Source of the DNA: Dermatemys mawii
Lineage: Eukaryota; Chordata; Testudines; Dermatemydidae
NCBI GenBank assembly: GCA_007922305.1
Contig: ML677364.1
Span: 21,311,326 to 21,375,325, forward strand
Direction of reading: 5' to 3'
DNA: 64,000 nt
The notes beneath the pieces are model-generated. The model was given only the letters and a program-made list of their open reading frames with translations, ran no database searches and was not told the DNA's origin. The translations under genes and the position numbers were made by a program. Positions 1-12,165 of this stretch are shown piece after piece (the first letter of the stretch is position 1; every line of letters begins with the position of its first letter).

Positions 1-299
1 AAATCAAATTGTGAATAAGACCATTTTAAATAATAATCCTCTAGATTGTTTTCACTAAATACCATCTTAGCTTCATAGATGACAGTTTTTCAAAATCTAA
101 CCTTACAGCTATATGCTAGTCAAATATTTCATACATAATAGTATACCTAGATTCATAGAAAAACAATAGATCCTCTTCAATACAATGAAATGCAATTTAG
201 AGCCAAGTCAATAAGACACCAACCTCTTATTCTCAAATGAGGGAGAAGCTATACATCATAGGTTAGAAGTTAAAAATGAAAAGAATGGTTCTTGCTGCC

Positions 300-479
300 T
301 CTAAACAAGCCCTCCTCCACTCAGTGCATAAATGAGTCAGGACCCCACTGTTGTAAGCACCAGTGTCCCTTTATTTCCCTTGTGCAAGCCCCCACCACCA
401 CCTATATACAAGTGTATACATAAGATAGCCCACTGACTTAGCTGCCTTGGGGGACAGCTAGCCAGCAGCAGTTCTCCAT

Positions 480-548
<69 letters not shown>

Positions 549-764
549 TCCCGTCCCGACTTCCTGCCTGCCTGCCTGCCAGCTTTATACTCTGGCCTGG
601 AAGGCTCCCAGGTGGTTCACCTTAAGCCTCACTCTCCCCAGGGCCACACCCTGTCCACCAATTAACTCCCCCAGCTGGGAGCTGAGCTAGCAGAGCCTTC
701 GCTACCGGAGCTATCAGAGGGAACAGGGGCTGGCTCAGCACCTTCTCGCCAGCACCCTGTTACA
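300..764 (-). repeat. Solo LTR-like element, minus orientation
   Basis: Read on the minus strand it starts TGTAACAGG and ends GTTTAGA. Flanking CTGCC at 295-299 and 765-769 is a probable 5-bp target duplication. Within it, in the order expected of an LTR, are a minus-strand TATAAAG (583-589) and, about 210 bases downstream, AATAAA (370-375). The 3' terminus is TCTAAAC on the plus strand rather than the canonical TG, so that end is either mutated or mis-placed by a few bases. No internal retroviral sequence adjoins it. A five-base duplication suits a Gypsy-type or betaretrovirus-like element, but the family is not recognised. Confidence 0.55.
481..546 (+). repeat. GCGTCT hexamer tandem repeat
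   Basis: Ten perfect GCGTCT units (481-540), then a degenerate GCGTCGCGTCCCGTCC tail and a short CCTG run. It lies between the TATA box and polyadenylation signal of the surrounding minus-strand LTR, so it would be in the transcribed R-like portion, read as AGACGC. Confidence 0.9.
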
Positions 765-1628
765 CTGCCCATAACTCAAACGCTGTTGTCAAATAGTTTC
801 TGTTCATGGAGATTATATTGGTTTTATTTGGTTGGAGAAAGCAACACAGGTATAAGTAATTCAGGCAGATAGCATTTTCAGTTATACAATACAGAGCCAA
901 ATGTTCCACAGCAGCATAAAGATCTGATTTTACCACCTTACTCATGGTAAATAGTACTCTACTCAACAAGCAGGATGGGATCTGGAGAGGACAAATGCTA
1001 AGGGTCATGTTTTTCAGTCTGCCAAGGCTATTTTGCACCTAAAGCAACCACAGAATGCCACTAAAGAATTTCTCCTGCACAAGTGAGTGCTCCGCCAGTA
1101 TGAAGCTGGAGAAGACAGCTCTGCTGCGATGTAATCCCTGCTATGAGAGTAAGGGGAAGATAGTACATGTTGGAGGATGGAACTAGAGGGAGCATAACAG
1201 AGTAAAGCAACACTAGACCAGATTCTCCCAGCTCCACCTCTAATCCGTGCCAGGGCTGAGTAGCTGAGGATCAGGGAACCACAAACAGCCCCTTGCAGTT
1301 CCAGTTTTTCCACTACAACTGAGCAGAACTTGGCCAGGGAGGAGAATCTGCACCTAGTTTTTTCCAGTTGAGTACACTAGTTATGCTGGCTCAGGTACTC
1401 CAGGTGCTGGGAGTCTTTTTGTTACACAATCTGCCTTCTGAACCCATGTCTTTCTTGACTGGTGAAGGGCAGTAAAGAAGAACTGGGCTCACAGTCACTG
1501 GAGACAGTCAGCACCTCCCTTAAGGAGGGAATGTTGCTGGCTTTCTTAACTAAGTTGTTGCATGGCCTGTGCTCAACGAGCCATCACGTCAGACTGATTA
1601 CCTGGCCAGATATCATCCATTCAAAACC
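765..1628. other. Unassigned sequence
   Basis: No gene, tandem repeat or recognisable transposon seen. The open frames here are short and lack family motifs. Confidence 0.5.
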
Positions 1629-1938
1629 CTGGTTATGTCTACAGGGTGACTAGCCCATGCCAGCTGATTTAGGCTTGTGGGGTTCCAGCTAAGGGGCTTT
1701 TTAATTATGGTGTAGGTGTTTGGACTCAGGCTGCAGCCCAGGCTCTAGGACCCTGCAAGATAGGGGTGTGTCTAAACTGCAAAACAATAGCGCTTGGACC
1801 TGCAATCCTGGCTTAAACTCAGTCTCAGATCTGGATCCATGTCCTGGCTTAGTGCAACTGCAGTATAGAAGCAAGGTGGGTTGGGCTTGAGACCAGGCTT
1901 AAGCTCAGGTTTAGGTTGTAGTGTAGACATACCCACAG
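1629..1938. mobile_element. Fold-back MITE-like element
   Basis: The ends are inverted copies: CTGGTTATGTCTACAGG at the left and GTGTAGACATACCCACAG at the right. The GC-richer interior is internally palindromic. No convincing target duplication. A relative lies at 35940-36200. Non-coding; it would need transposase in trans. Confidence 0.6.
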
Positions 1939-3210
1939 TGTACTTGGACTTTCAGAAAGTCTTTGACAAGGTCTCACACCAAAGACTCTTAAGCAAAGTA
2001 AACAGTCTTGGGATAAGAGGGAAGATGCTCTCATGGATAAGTAACTGGTTAAAAGACTGGAAATAAAGGGTAAGAATAAAGGGTCAGTTTTTATATTGGA
2101 AAGAGGTAAACAGCAGTGATGATATATTGGGGACTTGTGCTGTTCAACATATTCATGAATGATCTGGAAAAGGGGTAAACAGTGAGGTGGCAAAATTTGC
2201 AGATGATACAAAATTACTCAAAAAATAGTTAAGGCCAAAGCTGACCATGAACAGTTACACAGAGGTCTCACTAAACTAAGTGACTTGGAAACAAAATAGT
2301 AGACGAAATTCAGTGCACTGATAAGTGCAAAGTAATGTACATTGGAAATAATAATCTCAACTATACATACAAAAAGATGGATTCTAAATTAGCTATTACC
2401 ATTCAAGAAAGAAATCTTGGAGCCCTCATGAATAGTTCTCTGTAAACATCTGCAAAATGTGCAGTGGCAATCAAAAGAGCTAATATAATGTTAGGAACCA
2501 TTAGGACAGGGATAGATAATAAGACAGAAAAGATCGTAATGCTACTATATAAATCCATGGTATTTCCACACCTTGAATACTGTGTGCATCTCAAAAAATA
2601 TATATTATAATTGGAAAAGGTACAGAGAAGGGCAACAAAATTATTAGGAGTGTGGAACAGCTTCCATCTGAGGAGAAATTAAAAGGGACTGCTCATCTTA
2701 GAAAACAGACCATTACGGAGATTATTTGATAGAGGTCTATAAAATTATGAATGGTATGGAGAATGTGAACAGGGAAGTTTTATTTTCCCTTTCACATAAT
2801 ACAAGAACCAAGGATCAGGAAATGAAATTAATAGACAGGTGGTTTTAAACAGATTTAGGGAAGTATTTCTTTGTACTGTCAACACATGAAACTTGTTGCC
2901 CGGGGATGTTGTGAAGGTCAAAAATATAACTGGGTTCATAAAAGACTTAGATAAATTCATGGAGAATAAGTCCATTCAATGGCTATTAACCAACATGGTC
3001 AGGGATGTCTCCTCATGCTCTGGGTGTCCCGAAGCCTCTGACTGCCACTGACCAGCTTTAGACTGGAGGACAGGGGATGGATCACTCGATAGTTTCCCAG
3101 TTCTGTTCATTCCCTCTGAAGCATCTGGTACTGGCCACTGTCAGAAGACAGGATACTTGGCTATATGGGCCACTGGTCTGACCTGTATGGCCATTCTTAT
3201 GTTCCTTCCC
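1939..3210 (+). mobile_element. CR1 non-LTR retrotransposon, 3' part, decayed
   Basis: The left end encodes the CR1 reverse-transcriptase block LDFQKVFDKVSHQRLLSK (from about 1940), and the right end is the CR1 3' tail with GATGGATCACTCGAT near 3075 and CATTCTTATGTTC near 3190. The frame is broken repeatedly, so this is a 5'-truncated dead copy. It closely parallels the copy at 13550-17397. CR1 copies usually end in a short microsatellite rather than poly(A), and no poly(A) is seen here. Confidence 0.9.
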
Positions 3211-3454
3211 AAAAGGTTCCTCAGTTCCTAAGCACCTAAGCTTCTGCTTTTGAAGGCTCCGGGGCTCCTAAATTCCTGCTGGTGGGCATGTGCAAAGCCA
3301 CCTAAGTCCTGATACTGCCAAGCTGCTCAGCACCGAGCTCACATCTAAGCCCTCAAAATAAGTGTTCCGCCCCATCTCACGTGCCAGGCCTGATCTGGGT
3401 TAAGGTTCTCAGAGAAATTATAACACACACAAAAGACAATAATGATGGTGTCCA

Positions 3455-3585
3455 TTATACCAAATAGCCTAGTGTTTAGGTCAATCACCTGGGATGTGGA
3501 AGACCAGATCCTCACTCTGCCTAATTTGGAACAGAAACTTGAACCCAGCTCATCCAGGTGAGTGCTCTGACCACTGGGCCATAAG
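3455..3585. repeat. tRNA-like fold-back repeat
   Basis: Two arms in inverted orientation share the core CACCTGG and a B-box-like GAACCCAG/CAGATCC stretch, so each arm resembles a tRNA-derived SINE head. Related units are at 3795-3930 and 56640-56790. Family unknown to me; not a functional tRNA because no cloverleaf can be drawn. Confidence 0.45.
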
Positions 3586-3794
3586 GTATTCCTGGGTACA
3601 GCACTCTCCAAATCTCTCCTGTTGACACTGTTCTGCTTTGTATAAACTTGTATAAAACATTTACATTCTCATGGGTGGAGGGACTGGAACCTGGCTCTCT
3701 CATGTGCCATAACCACTAAAGTAGAATCTTTCTCTCTGGTCAAATGAATATATAAGTATTCTGTGGAACAGCTTCAACAGAGAGACAGAGACTC

Positions 3795-3930
3795 CCATCC
3801 TAGAATATCACACAGCTTGGTTGTTAGGGTCCTCATGGGGGAGGTAGGAGATCTTGATTCAAGCCCGTGCTTCAAATCAGGCACAGAAGACGAATGTCTA
3901 GCCACTGGGCTATTAAGTAAAATGAGCGGA
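3795..3930. repeat. tRNA-like repeat, second unit
   Basis: Contains GATTCAAGCCC, resembling a pol III B box, and GCCACTGGGCTATTAAG, shared with the unit at 3455-3585. Probably a copy of the same SINE-like family. Confidence 0.4.
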
Positions 3931-3984
3931 TTCTTCCTCCATTGTTTGAGACACAGGACTAACCAGGTTTCAGTGCCGAACTTT

Positions 3985-4180
3985 TAGAGAATTCATGTCT
4001 GTGAATCCTGAGTGGAGATAAGTGCCTAACTCCTCTCCTCATCGTTTTCTAGTGAGTGGCTTAGGCACTGGCTTTTGTGAATCTCATTCTTAAGCACCTA
4101 ACTTTTCCCATACATTGTATATATGGAGAAACTGGACACCTAAAAATTAGGCTTTGAGACATCTACATATCTTTCTGCAT
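3985..4180. repeat. Interspersed repeat with AGGCACC/ACCTAAAA ends
   Basis: Resembles 61265-61400: both contain a stretch near CATTGTATATGGAG and both have ACCTAAAA next to TAGGC. Only two copies were noticed in the window. Type unknown, possibly a DNA-transposon derivative. Confidence 0.4.
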
Positions 4181-6689
4181 CTGTGGTAAGCTGAATTCAC
4201 TTTTAGCATGAACTCAAACTAGTTGGTTCAACAAAATCAACATCAGTCTTCTACAAACAATCCAAAGATAGAAAACTTCTGACTGATGTAGTGGCAATTA
4301 GAAATACTAGATGATAATTATAATGACAATATTTTTAATAATTCAAATTATACAGCTGATAAAGTCTTAGTAGCAGTCTCAGTATCAACCTGAGTATTAA
4401 TTCAGTCTACTAATGAACACCCTTTTGTGGATTATTGTGTGATATATTTTGGCCTTCAAGAGCTGTTTGTTCTTTTCTTTGGCCACAGATATAAAGTATT
4501 TCCAAGATTTTTAAGTGTTCCCTTAATTTGTACTCCTGCTGTGCAATAACATTGTCTAAGTATTACCGCACCTGAATTGATTTTTTTTTTCAGTGCTCCC
4601 TCCCTTTCAATAACCACACTATTAAGATAACAGAGTTTAGGTTTAGATGGACGACTCTACCTTGTTGTAAAAAGTCCTTTGTGACTGGTGGTCTGATGAC
4701 ATTTCCATCAAGCTCAGGAGGCACAGTCTCCCAGATCAAAACTTTGCTATCCTTTTCCCTTCTAACCTTGTCAAATGCCCTGGCCAGCAAGAAGAGTGCA
4801 TACAAGAGGTTCTGAGATCATCACTGCTTTAGAGCATCCACTGCATTTTATTTTCTAATACTAGACCTTCAAAACAAAAAGGACAACATGCTTTTGTTGC
4901 TTTCCCCACTGCCTGTTAAGCTAGTGCATGTCTCATGATTTAAGCTCTACTCCATTGTTATATGACTTCTGCTTAACAAATCTATAGTTATATTCAAAGA
5001 GTTTCTAACATATCCTGCCATTACCAAGAGCAAGATAGTTACTGTCCACTTCAGTAAAAATATTGATATTACTGACTTTTTGCTGGCAAGACCATAAATC
5101 ATAAGTTAAGAAAAAAGTTTCATGTATAATCTCCAAAAGGTTGAGTTTATATGTACCGAAACCCATATCAGAGCACTTCATCTAATCTGTCTTTAATCTC
5201 TAAATGGTCACACAAAAGGAACAATCTTTGCAAGTTCATCATATACAGCATGTCCTGTAAGAGCACTTCAGGGCATGATGATATCGTGTCATAGACTTAT
5301 TAATGATCTTCTCAAAGCTTCCCTCCTAATTTCTATTTCTGTTATGAGCTGCTGCAACTTCCAAAATCTTTTTGTAAGAAGAGCTCCTCTTTATTTGGAA
5401 TCTATCAGGATTTCTAGATACGTAATTGATTAATGTGGTATTAAGTTTTCCATATTCATCATAAACCCTCTATATAACTGTGATAAGTCTGTTGGCAGTT
5501 TCCTGTATCAGACTGAAGGCAGTTTATTTTATAAGAATACTTATCTTACAGAGAAAGACAGACATGAATTCCCTCCAACTTGAATGTTGCTATTACTATA
5601 ACCAATATCCTGGTAAAAACTCTAGGCATTATTCATAAACCTAAAAGCAGTGTCCTGAACTGGCAATGAAAACCATGGCAAAATAATCATAGAGATCTCC
5701 ATATTATGAAGTGTGACTATAACTCCATAAGATCTAGTAATATCTTAAAACACTTTCTGGTTTATTGAAGGCAGTATGAATGCTGGCAACTTCACCCTTG
5801 AATATGCTTTTTTTAAATGCATTGTGATATATAGTTCTTTTTTCATTTCAATTCATCCCATATCAGGATGATAAAGAAGGTTGCTTTCCCAAAGAAAATA
5901 AAAAGGGAAATGTTTTAATCTTATTATAAATTATACTCCTATTCTTGCAATTTTGAGACCCTTTTCACCTTTCACTTAAAGAAATTTGCAGGGTGGAGGG
6001 CAGGGAAAAGGAGCCTGTTCCAATCTAGAGTCTGAAAACTGCTGTAATCTTCCTTGATAGGGACTTGATCCTGTTCCCATTCAAGTCGATGGGAACAGCT
6101 CCCATCAATTTCAGTAGTCAGATCAAGCACTAGATGAGAGGAAGCACAAGGTGGTCTTGCTCTGTACTTGCTAAATTTCTCTTTGTACTGCTTTGACTTT
6201 TTTCCACTCTTCTTTATTCTTAACAGAGGGATGCAGTGACAAGGAAGAACAGTCCCTTTCCTTGTACAATATTTTGTGAACCTAAGAATTTTTTAACACA
6301 CAAAAAAATGACTTGAGGATGACTCTGGATCCTATACACAATACTGAAATTATACACTCTTCCTTATGAATTCACTATTGATATTCTGAGAGGCAAAATA
6401 CCTTCCCTACTTTCCCACTGCTCTGAAAACCTAACTAAAAACTTTAGGTAACACATCCCTAACTTAGCTGTGGCTAGAAATAGTCAAACATGTATACTGA
6501 ACTGGAGTACTTACGAGGTTGACAGCTGCTTCATTGTATTTAAATTACATTTCCTTTTCTGTATACAGCTAACATTTCACTGACCTAGAAATAGATTGCC
6601 CTCTATCCCTCTAAGGTTCACTGCCTACTTTAAAGTGTCTCTTGCATGGAACGACTTTGGATAAAATTTTCAAAAACGTCTAAGTGACA
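4181..6689. other. Unassigned AT-rich sequence
   Basis: No gene or recognised repeat. A 71-codon minus-strand open frame at 4590-4805 shows no family I know and no splice-site pair, so it is not called. Confidence 0.5.
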
Positions 6690-7640
6690 AAGTGTAAGTC
6701 TTCACTGTGGCACTGTCTCAACTTAGCTACAGTTGAGTTACTCTTCTCATGTTATCCTAGCACAAAAGAAAGTGGCCACACTGCAAAATAATGCTTGAGT
6801 TGCTGTGTCCACACCAGCACTGCACTCACTTGATATTGGCGCTAATACGTCTTGGGGAACATCCCATGTTTCTCAGTATCGGAGTAAACTGAGCAGCCCT
6901 ATGAATTCTTTACCAGTATATTTTGGGAGTACTTGCATGTCCTTTCTGGGCACATGAGGGAAATTGTGGGCACATGAGGGAAGGCATTGGAGGACTAGCA
7001 GCACTCAAGAGCAGTTATGTTAGCAACTGACAAGTTGTGCTCACTTGAGCAGTAACCTATATCCCCTCTTGGACCAGCCAAATTTAATTAAAAACACTAC
7101 CATACTTGATCACGGGCGTATGTGTACTCCTGAATGCCCAAGTCATTTCTGAAAGTCAGACTTCAGATTCAGAAAATCACTTGTGTGATCACCACTGAGG
7201 TCTAACCACCTACTTAGCCTAGCTTGGCTGGGAGCAGCCATGCTACAAAGCTATATCCAATGTGTCCATTCAACTGCAGCCCACACTGCTGATGTACTCA
7301 CCTGTGTGTGTCACTAGGACTATTGGGGGAATATTCTTTGGTTCTTAGCACTGCAGTAACCTGAGTCACTCTATTGATCTGTCTCAATGAATTGTGGGAT
7401 AACTTCTTGGCACACGGGGAATTGTGGGAAGGCATTAAAGGACTCCCAGCTCTCGAGTGGTTTAGCCAGCATCATCACTGCAAAGTGGGTGGGTTACTAG
7501 TACTTGAGCTTTAGCATACAACCCAGGATGGGTCACATAGCTCCTGTGTAAAGAACTACACAGGAATTTTGTCATTGACTGCAGTGAGGTCAGTATTTCA
7601 CCCCTTGAGGTTCATCCTAAGGGCTGTCTTTATGCCAGTA
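6690..7640. repeat. Ancient repeat with two related internal segments
   Basis: Segments around 6950-6995 and 7410-7445 share GGCACAxGxGGGAATTGTGGG-like sequence followed by AAGGCATT and GGACT. The first also holds a 16-base direct duplication (TGGGCACATGAGGGAA). No coding potential. Family unknown. Confidence 0.4.
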
Positions 7641-7914
7641 CAATTTAATATCATTTAGCCCTCAAATTTAATTTTAACTTTTCATCCAGTTATTTCTGTC
7701 TCCTGCCTTTCTTCACCACACAATCATTTTTATTCTGTTTTTTTCCCCCCAGCGGTTACATTGCTCTGCATATTAGTATATTGCAGAACTCACTTTTCTA
7801 GTTACTTTGACAAACTACACATCTGCAACCATTACACATCTTGTTCGACTTATGTCTCCAGATGAAAAACATTCTAAAAATCTGACAACTACAGATGACT
7901 TCCAGGTGAGGGGT

Positions 7915-8625
7915 TCATATATTCATAAATTCTAAGCCAGAAGGGACCACTGTGACCATCTAGTCTGACCTCCTATTTAACACAGGCCATAGAACTTCCC
8001 TAAAATAAATCCTAGAGCATATCTTTTAGAAAAACATACAATCTTTACTTTAAAATTGTCATTGATGGAGAATCCAACACAACCCTTGGTAAATTGTTCC
8101 AATGGCTAATTACTCTCACTGTTAAAAATGTATGCCTTATTTCCAGTTTGAATTTGTTTAGCTTCATCTTCCAGACATTGGATCATGTTATACCTTTTTC
8201 TGCTGGATTAATGAGCCCATTATTAAATATTTGGTCCCCATGTAGATACCCGTGGACTGTAATCAAGTCACCTCATAACTTTGTCTTTATTGAGCTAAAC
8301 AGATTGAGCTCCTGGAGTCCAACACTAGAGAGCACATTTTCTAATCCTTTAATTATTCTTGTAGCTCTTCTTTGAACCCTCTCCAATTTATCAACATCCT
8401 TCTTGAACTGTGGACACCAGAACCAGGCACAGTATTCCATTAGCAACAGAACCAGTGCCAAATTCAGAGGTAAAATAACCTCTGAATTCCTACTTGAGAT
8501 TCCCATGTTTATGCATCCCAGGGTCGCATTTAGCTCTTTTGGACACAGTGTCTCATTCAGAGCTCATGCTCAACTGTTTATCCATCAACCTGCCCCCCAA
8601 AATCTTTTTCAGAGTCACTTTTAAA
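7915..8625 (-). mobile_element. CR1 fragment, minus strand
   Basis: Minus-strand translation at 8273-8506 includes CPQFKKDVDKLERVQRRATR, the CR1 ORF2 C-terminal region, and the sequence runs into the CR1 3' UTR towards 7915 (CAGAAGGGACCACTGTGACC on the plus strand). It belongs to a different subfamily from the copies at 1939 and 12166. Frame-disrupted and inactive. Confidence 0.88.
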
Positions 8626-9458
8626 TCTCATTATTGTCCTTAACTGTGCTCGCCATGCATTTCTCCTGGGTTAAGATCAGATTCAGAGGTGTGAGCGGTC
8701 CCAGTGATGTTATTTTGGGGTCAACTTTCCCTCAGTATCTTTCCTCAATCTTCCTCCCCTTTAAATTTCAGCCTCTCCCATCATTTTACTCGATCCCCAG
8801 TCCCCCTTGCTTTCTCTCTCTTCATGATCAGAAGAATAAGGAGGCAGACATTCTCTTCCCTTCGCTCCCCAACACAGGGGGATCTAAATAAGGTGAAGGC
8901 CTGGCAACTGTGGCTGAGGACAATATAGCACACATGTTACTTAAAACAGTTAGGAGAATGTTAATCAGTACATTCTGACAGGGCAGACCCCCCACTGACT
9001 TGTGCTAAATTCAGGACGAGTCCGACAAATTTGGGTACCTCTCAAAAATTGAGGATGCCCTCAATCTCTAATGCTGTACATGCCCAACAGGGTACCTTAA
9101 AATATTTCACTCTGCTTGATGGCTATAGGAGAGATTGATCACCATAGTCTTAATGGCTATCCAAAAAAAAAGGAAAAAAAAACCTTTGATCCTCTTAAAG
9201 CAGCAAAAGTCTAACCAATGGTTTACATTAAGGTGGTGGTTATTAGTCTGAATACTGCACAGGGAGGAAAGAACAGAAGTACAATATAATGAGATCTATT
9301 AAGACTACAAAAGAAGCAAGTGAAGCTTGATTTAATTGTTGAGCAGTCAACTTTTGATGCAACTCAGATTACAAGGAATTGGCTAATTCATGGAGTCTTT
9401 ATTCAGGCAAAACTCCCATTGACTTCAAAGACAATTTTGCTTGAGTAAGGACTAAAGG
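8626..9458. other. Unassigned sequence
   Basis: No gene or repeat recognised. Contains short A-rich runs near 9164-9182. Confidence 0.5.
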
Positions 9459-9466
9459 CTGTACAG

Positions 9467-9793
9467 CAGCAGTGGGCAACCCACGGCCCGTCAGTGTAAT
9501 CCGCTAACGGGCTGCGAGACAGTTTGTTTACATTAAATCATTTGCAGGCACACCTGCCCGCAGCACCCAGTTTGCCATTCCCGGCCAATGGGAACTGTGG
9601 GAAGTGGCATAGGCCGCAAGGATGTGCTGTCTGCTGCTTTCTGCAACTCCCATTGGCCGGGAATGGCAAACTATGGCCACTGGGAGCTGTGGGCAGCCGT
9701 GCCCACAGATGATCAATGTAAACAAACTGTCTTGCAGCCCGCCAGTGGATTACCCTGATGGGGTGCGTGCAGCCCACAGGTTGCCCAATACTG
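9467..9793. mobile_element. hAT-type MITE with 8-bp target duplication
   Basis: 327 bp, flanked by perfect CTGTACAG duplications at 9459-9466 and 9794-9801. Termini are CAGCAGTGGGCAACC and, inverted, CAGTATTGGGCAACC. The interior is strongly palindromic around CCATTGGCCGGGAATGGCAAAC and the inverted CCATTCCCGGCCAATGG. The 8-bp duplication and CAG ends fit the hAT superfamily. Open frames on both strands here are by-products of the palindrome. Confidence 0.85.
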
Positions 9794-9851
9794 CTGTACA
9801 GGATTTGGCCCACTATTTGGAAATGCCCTAATAAGGTTTCTTTGTAATATA

Positions 9852-10285
9852 CAGGAGAACCTTAGAGTTACAAACCCCTTCGGTATGGAGGTTGTTCATA
9901 ACTCAGAAATATTTGTAACTCTGAACAAAATGTTATGATTGTTCTTTCAAAAGTTTACAGCTGGACACTAATTTAATACAGCTTTGAAACTTTACCATAG
10001 GAAGAAAAATGCTGTTTTTAACCATTTTTGTTTAAATAAAACAACCAACCAACCATCTTAATTTAAATAAAACAAGCACAGAAACATTTTCCTTACCTTG
10101 TTATATCTTTTAAAACTTTTCCTTAATTTTTTTAGTAGTTTACATTTAACACAATACTGTACTGTACATTATTTGTCCCTTTTTTTTGTCTCTGCTGCCT
10201 GATTGCGTACTTTCAGTTCAAAATGAGATGTGTGGTTGACCGGTCAGTTCATAACTCTGCTGTTTGTAACTCTCAGGTTCTACTG
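9852..10285. mobile_element. Tc1/mariner (Tigger-like) non-autonomous element
   Basis: 434 bp between TA dinucleotides (9850-9851 and 10286-10287). Left end CAGGAGAACCTTAGAGTTAC and right end, inverted, CAGTAGAACCTGAGAGTTAC: about 20 bp of near-perfect terminal repeat. A second inverted pair lies inward (GTTCATAACTC and its complement-like partner). No transposase. CAG ends with TA duplication match pogo/Tigger elements. Confidence 0.8.
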
Positions 10286-10289
10286 TATT

Positions 10290-10928
10290 ACTTTCTATAA
10301 AAGTATTTACTTTTTTAGAAGTATAATGAAAACATTAACTTCTTCCCCAAACAGGTCTGTAAAAAGTTCACATATGAACTTTAACACTTGCTAAATTGGA
10401 TTTATACATGTATCTCAATGGACCATTATGATAATATTTCCCTCTACTTGATATTTTTTTTCTATTTGCTTTATCAAACTTTTGAGTAGAGCATATTATA
10501 TATTGGTTTATAAGTAAAGAGACGATTTATCATAGCAATTCTTTTTTAGAACTACAGTGCCAGAAAGTGGAAAAAATATGCAATAGTAGCTAAACCATCT
10601 TATTATTTTAACAGATGTAAACAATATTCAATGAGCCAACTGAATAAATACTGTTGTGTTACTGTTTCCCTAGCTCTATCGTTCTATTTAAAATTATTAG
10701 TTATTATGCTGCTTCAGATAGGTGCTTTTAAATAATTCTTAAGACAATGTTTCAAAACTTGGATAATATACTTTTGCATTTTCTTTCCATAGAGATTTTT
10801 TGGTACAGTTTGATTCATTTAAGATTTTTACTTTATTTCACTCTATGCTTTCTTTCACATATAGAGCCACTCCCCCACCCCACGCGCCCCAGTACAACCT
10901 ACTCTATCATTTCTATATATTTTTTACC
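10290..10928. other. Unassigned AT-rich sequence
   Basis: Nothing recognised. Open frames near 10747-10982 are short and without motifs. Confidence 0.5.
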
Positions 10929-10932
10929 CTGG

Positions 10933-11334
10933 TGTTAGGTAAAAATCAGCTTGTCCTACTCACCGTTCCTACACCCGGGTAGTGCGGAGTTAGGCTAGGC
11001 TCAAGACTGCCAGAGGCCATGTAAGGAACAGACTGAGACCAAGCAACTTTGATCAAAGGGCACGCACCCCCCTCAGGCTCGTAGCTTCGGAGGTGTGTGG
11101 CAGCTTTATTAGACGCTCACATCAGTATTTATAGGTTTAAGACAGACAAAGGAAAGACACTGAGTATTTCTCCTGTATCATCTCAGGCTGGCCTTGCATA
11201 AACTGCTTATTATGGTTACTCATTCAAGCAGAGAAAAACAGGAGGGGGAGCAAAACATATTTACACAAGATAAGGAAGTGAAGCAAGGCCAGGAGGAATG
11301 AGGAATTTATTGCGGGGGGCCCTTTTATCGAACA
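10933..11334 (-). repeat. Solo LTR, minus orientation, CTGG duplication
   Basis: 402 bp with TG...CA termini (TGTTAGG at the left; TGTTCGA when read from the right), flanked by CTGG at 10929-10932 and 11335-11338. On the minus strand TATAAATA (11126-11133) is followed 15 bases later by AATAAA (11105-11110), giving a coherent U3-R-U5 order. A four-base duplication is usual for gammaretrovirus-like proviruses. No internal region remains, so it probably arose by LTR-LTR recombination. It sits at the edge of the inverted CR1 segment that starts at 11339. Confidence 0.75.
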
Positions 11335-11338
11335 CTGG

Positions 11339-12165
11339 TATATCTATGTCCCATTGATTATCATCATTCTACCAAGTTTCTGTGAGGATATTGATATAAT
11401 AAGCCTCATTTAATGCCAAGCACTCAAGTTCACCCATCTTACTATTTAGATTTCTAGCATTTGTATACAAGCACTTATAAAATTTGTCACTTTTTAGAGG
11501 TCTCCCACTACATAATGTAAGTGAATAGGCCTCTCTTTCATTTGACTTCCTTTTCAGTTCCTACATATACTTTATCAACCTCCATTCTCTCTGCTTTACT
11601 AGGATATAAAGACACCCCATTAATAGATTCTCCACCAATGGATATTTCTGCCCAAAAGGTGCACTCCTCCGAACATGTCAGCATTCCCCTAACCCTTATA
11701 GTTTAAAAGCTCTCCTGCAACCTTTTTAATTTTACATGCCAGCCATCTGGTTCTGTTTTGGTTTACATCCTTCCTGTATAGGCTCCTCCTTTCCCCAAAA
11801 GTTCCCCAGTTCCTAGTAAACTCAAAACCTTCCTGTCTATACCACTGTCTCATCCACACATTGAGACCCTGTAGCTCTGCCTATTTAACTGGCCCTGTCT
11901 GTGAAACTGGAAGCATTTCAAACAATGATACCATAGAGGGCCTGGACTTCAATCTCTTATCTAGCAGCCTAATCTTTCCCCATGTCATTGGGAATTATAA
12001 GTACCACAACCACCGGCTTCTCCTCAGCACTGCACATAAGCCTATCTAGATGTCTCGCAAGATCTGCAACCTTTGCACCCACCAGGTAACTCACCATGCA
12101 GTTCTTCCAGTCAGCACAAATCTCTATGGACAGAAATGTCATGCTTGAATAATAAGTTAGCAGTA
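11339..12165 (-). mobile_element. CR1 ORF1 end / ORF2 start, inverted
   Basis: Read on the minus strand this holds a piece resembling the esterase-like domain of CR1 ORF1 (VADLARHLDRLMCSAEEKP then IPNDMG, about 12100-11970). It runs through the inter-ORF region into the start of the ORF2 endonuclease (SKMGELECLALNE, then TETW, about 11455-11350). It lies head to head with the CR1 segment that begins at 12166, as expected for a 5' inversion of a single insertion. Stops and frameshifts throughout. Confidence 0.75.

Noticed and set aside
481..540. CRISPR-like direct repeats
   Set aside because: It is a contiguous hexamer microsatellite without spacers, in a vertebrate genome.
4590..4805. 71-codon minus-strand frame that looks protein-like
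   Set aside because: Unrecognised, without clear splice sites or conservation evidence; a conserved element or old transposon cannot be excluded.
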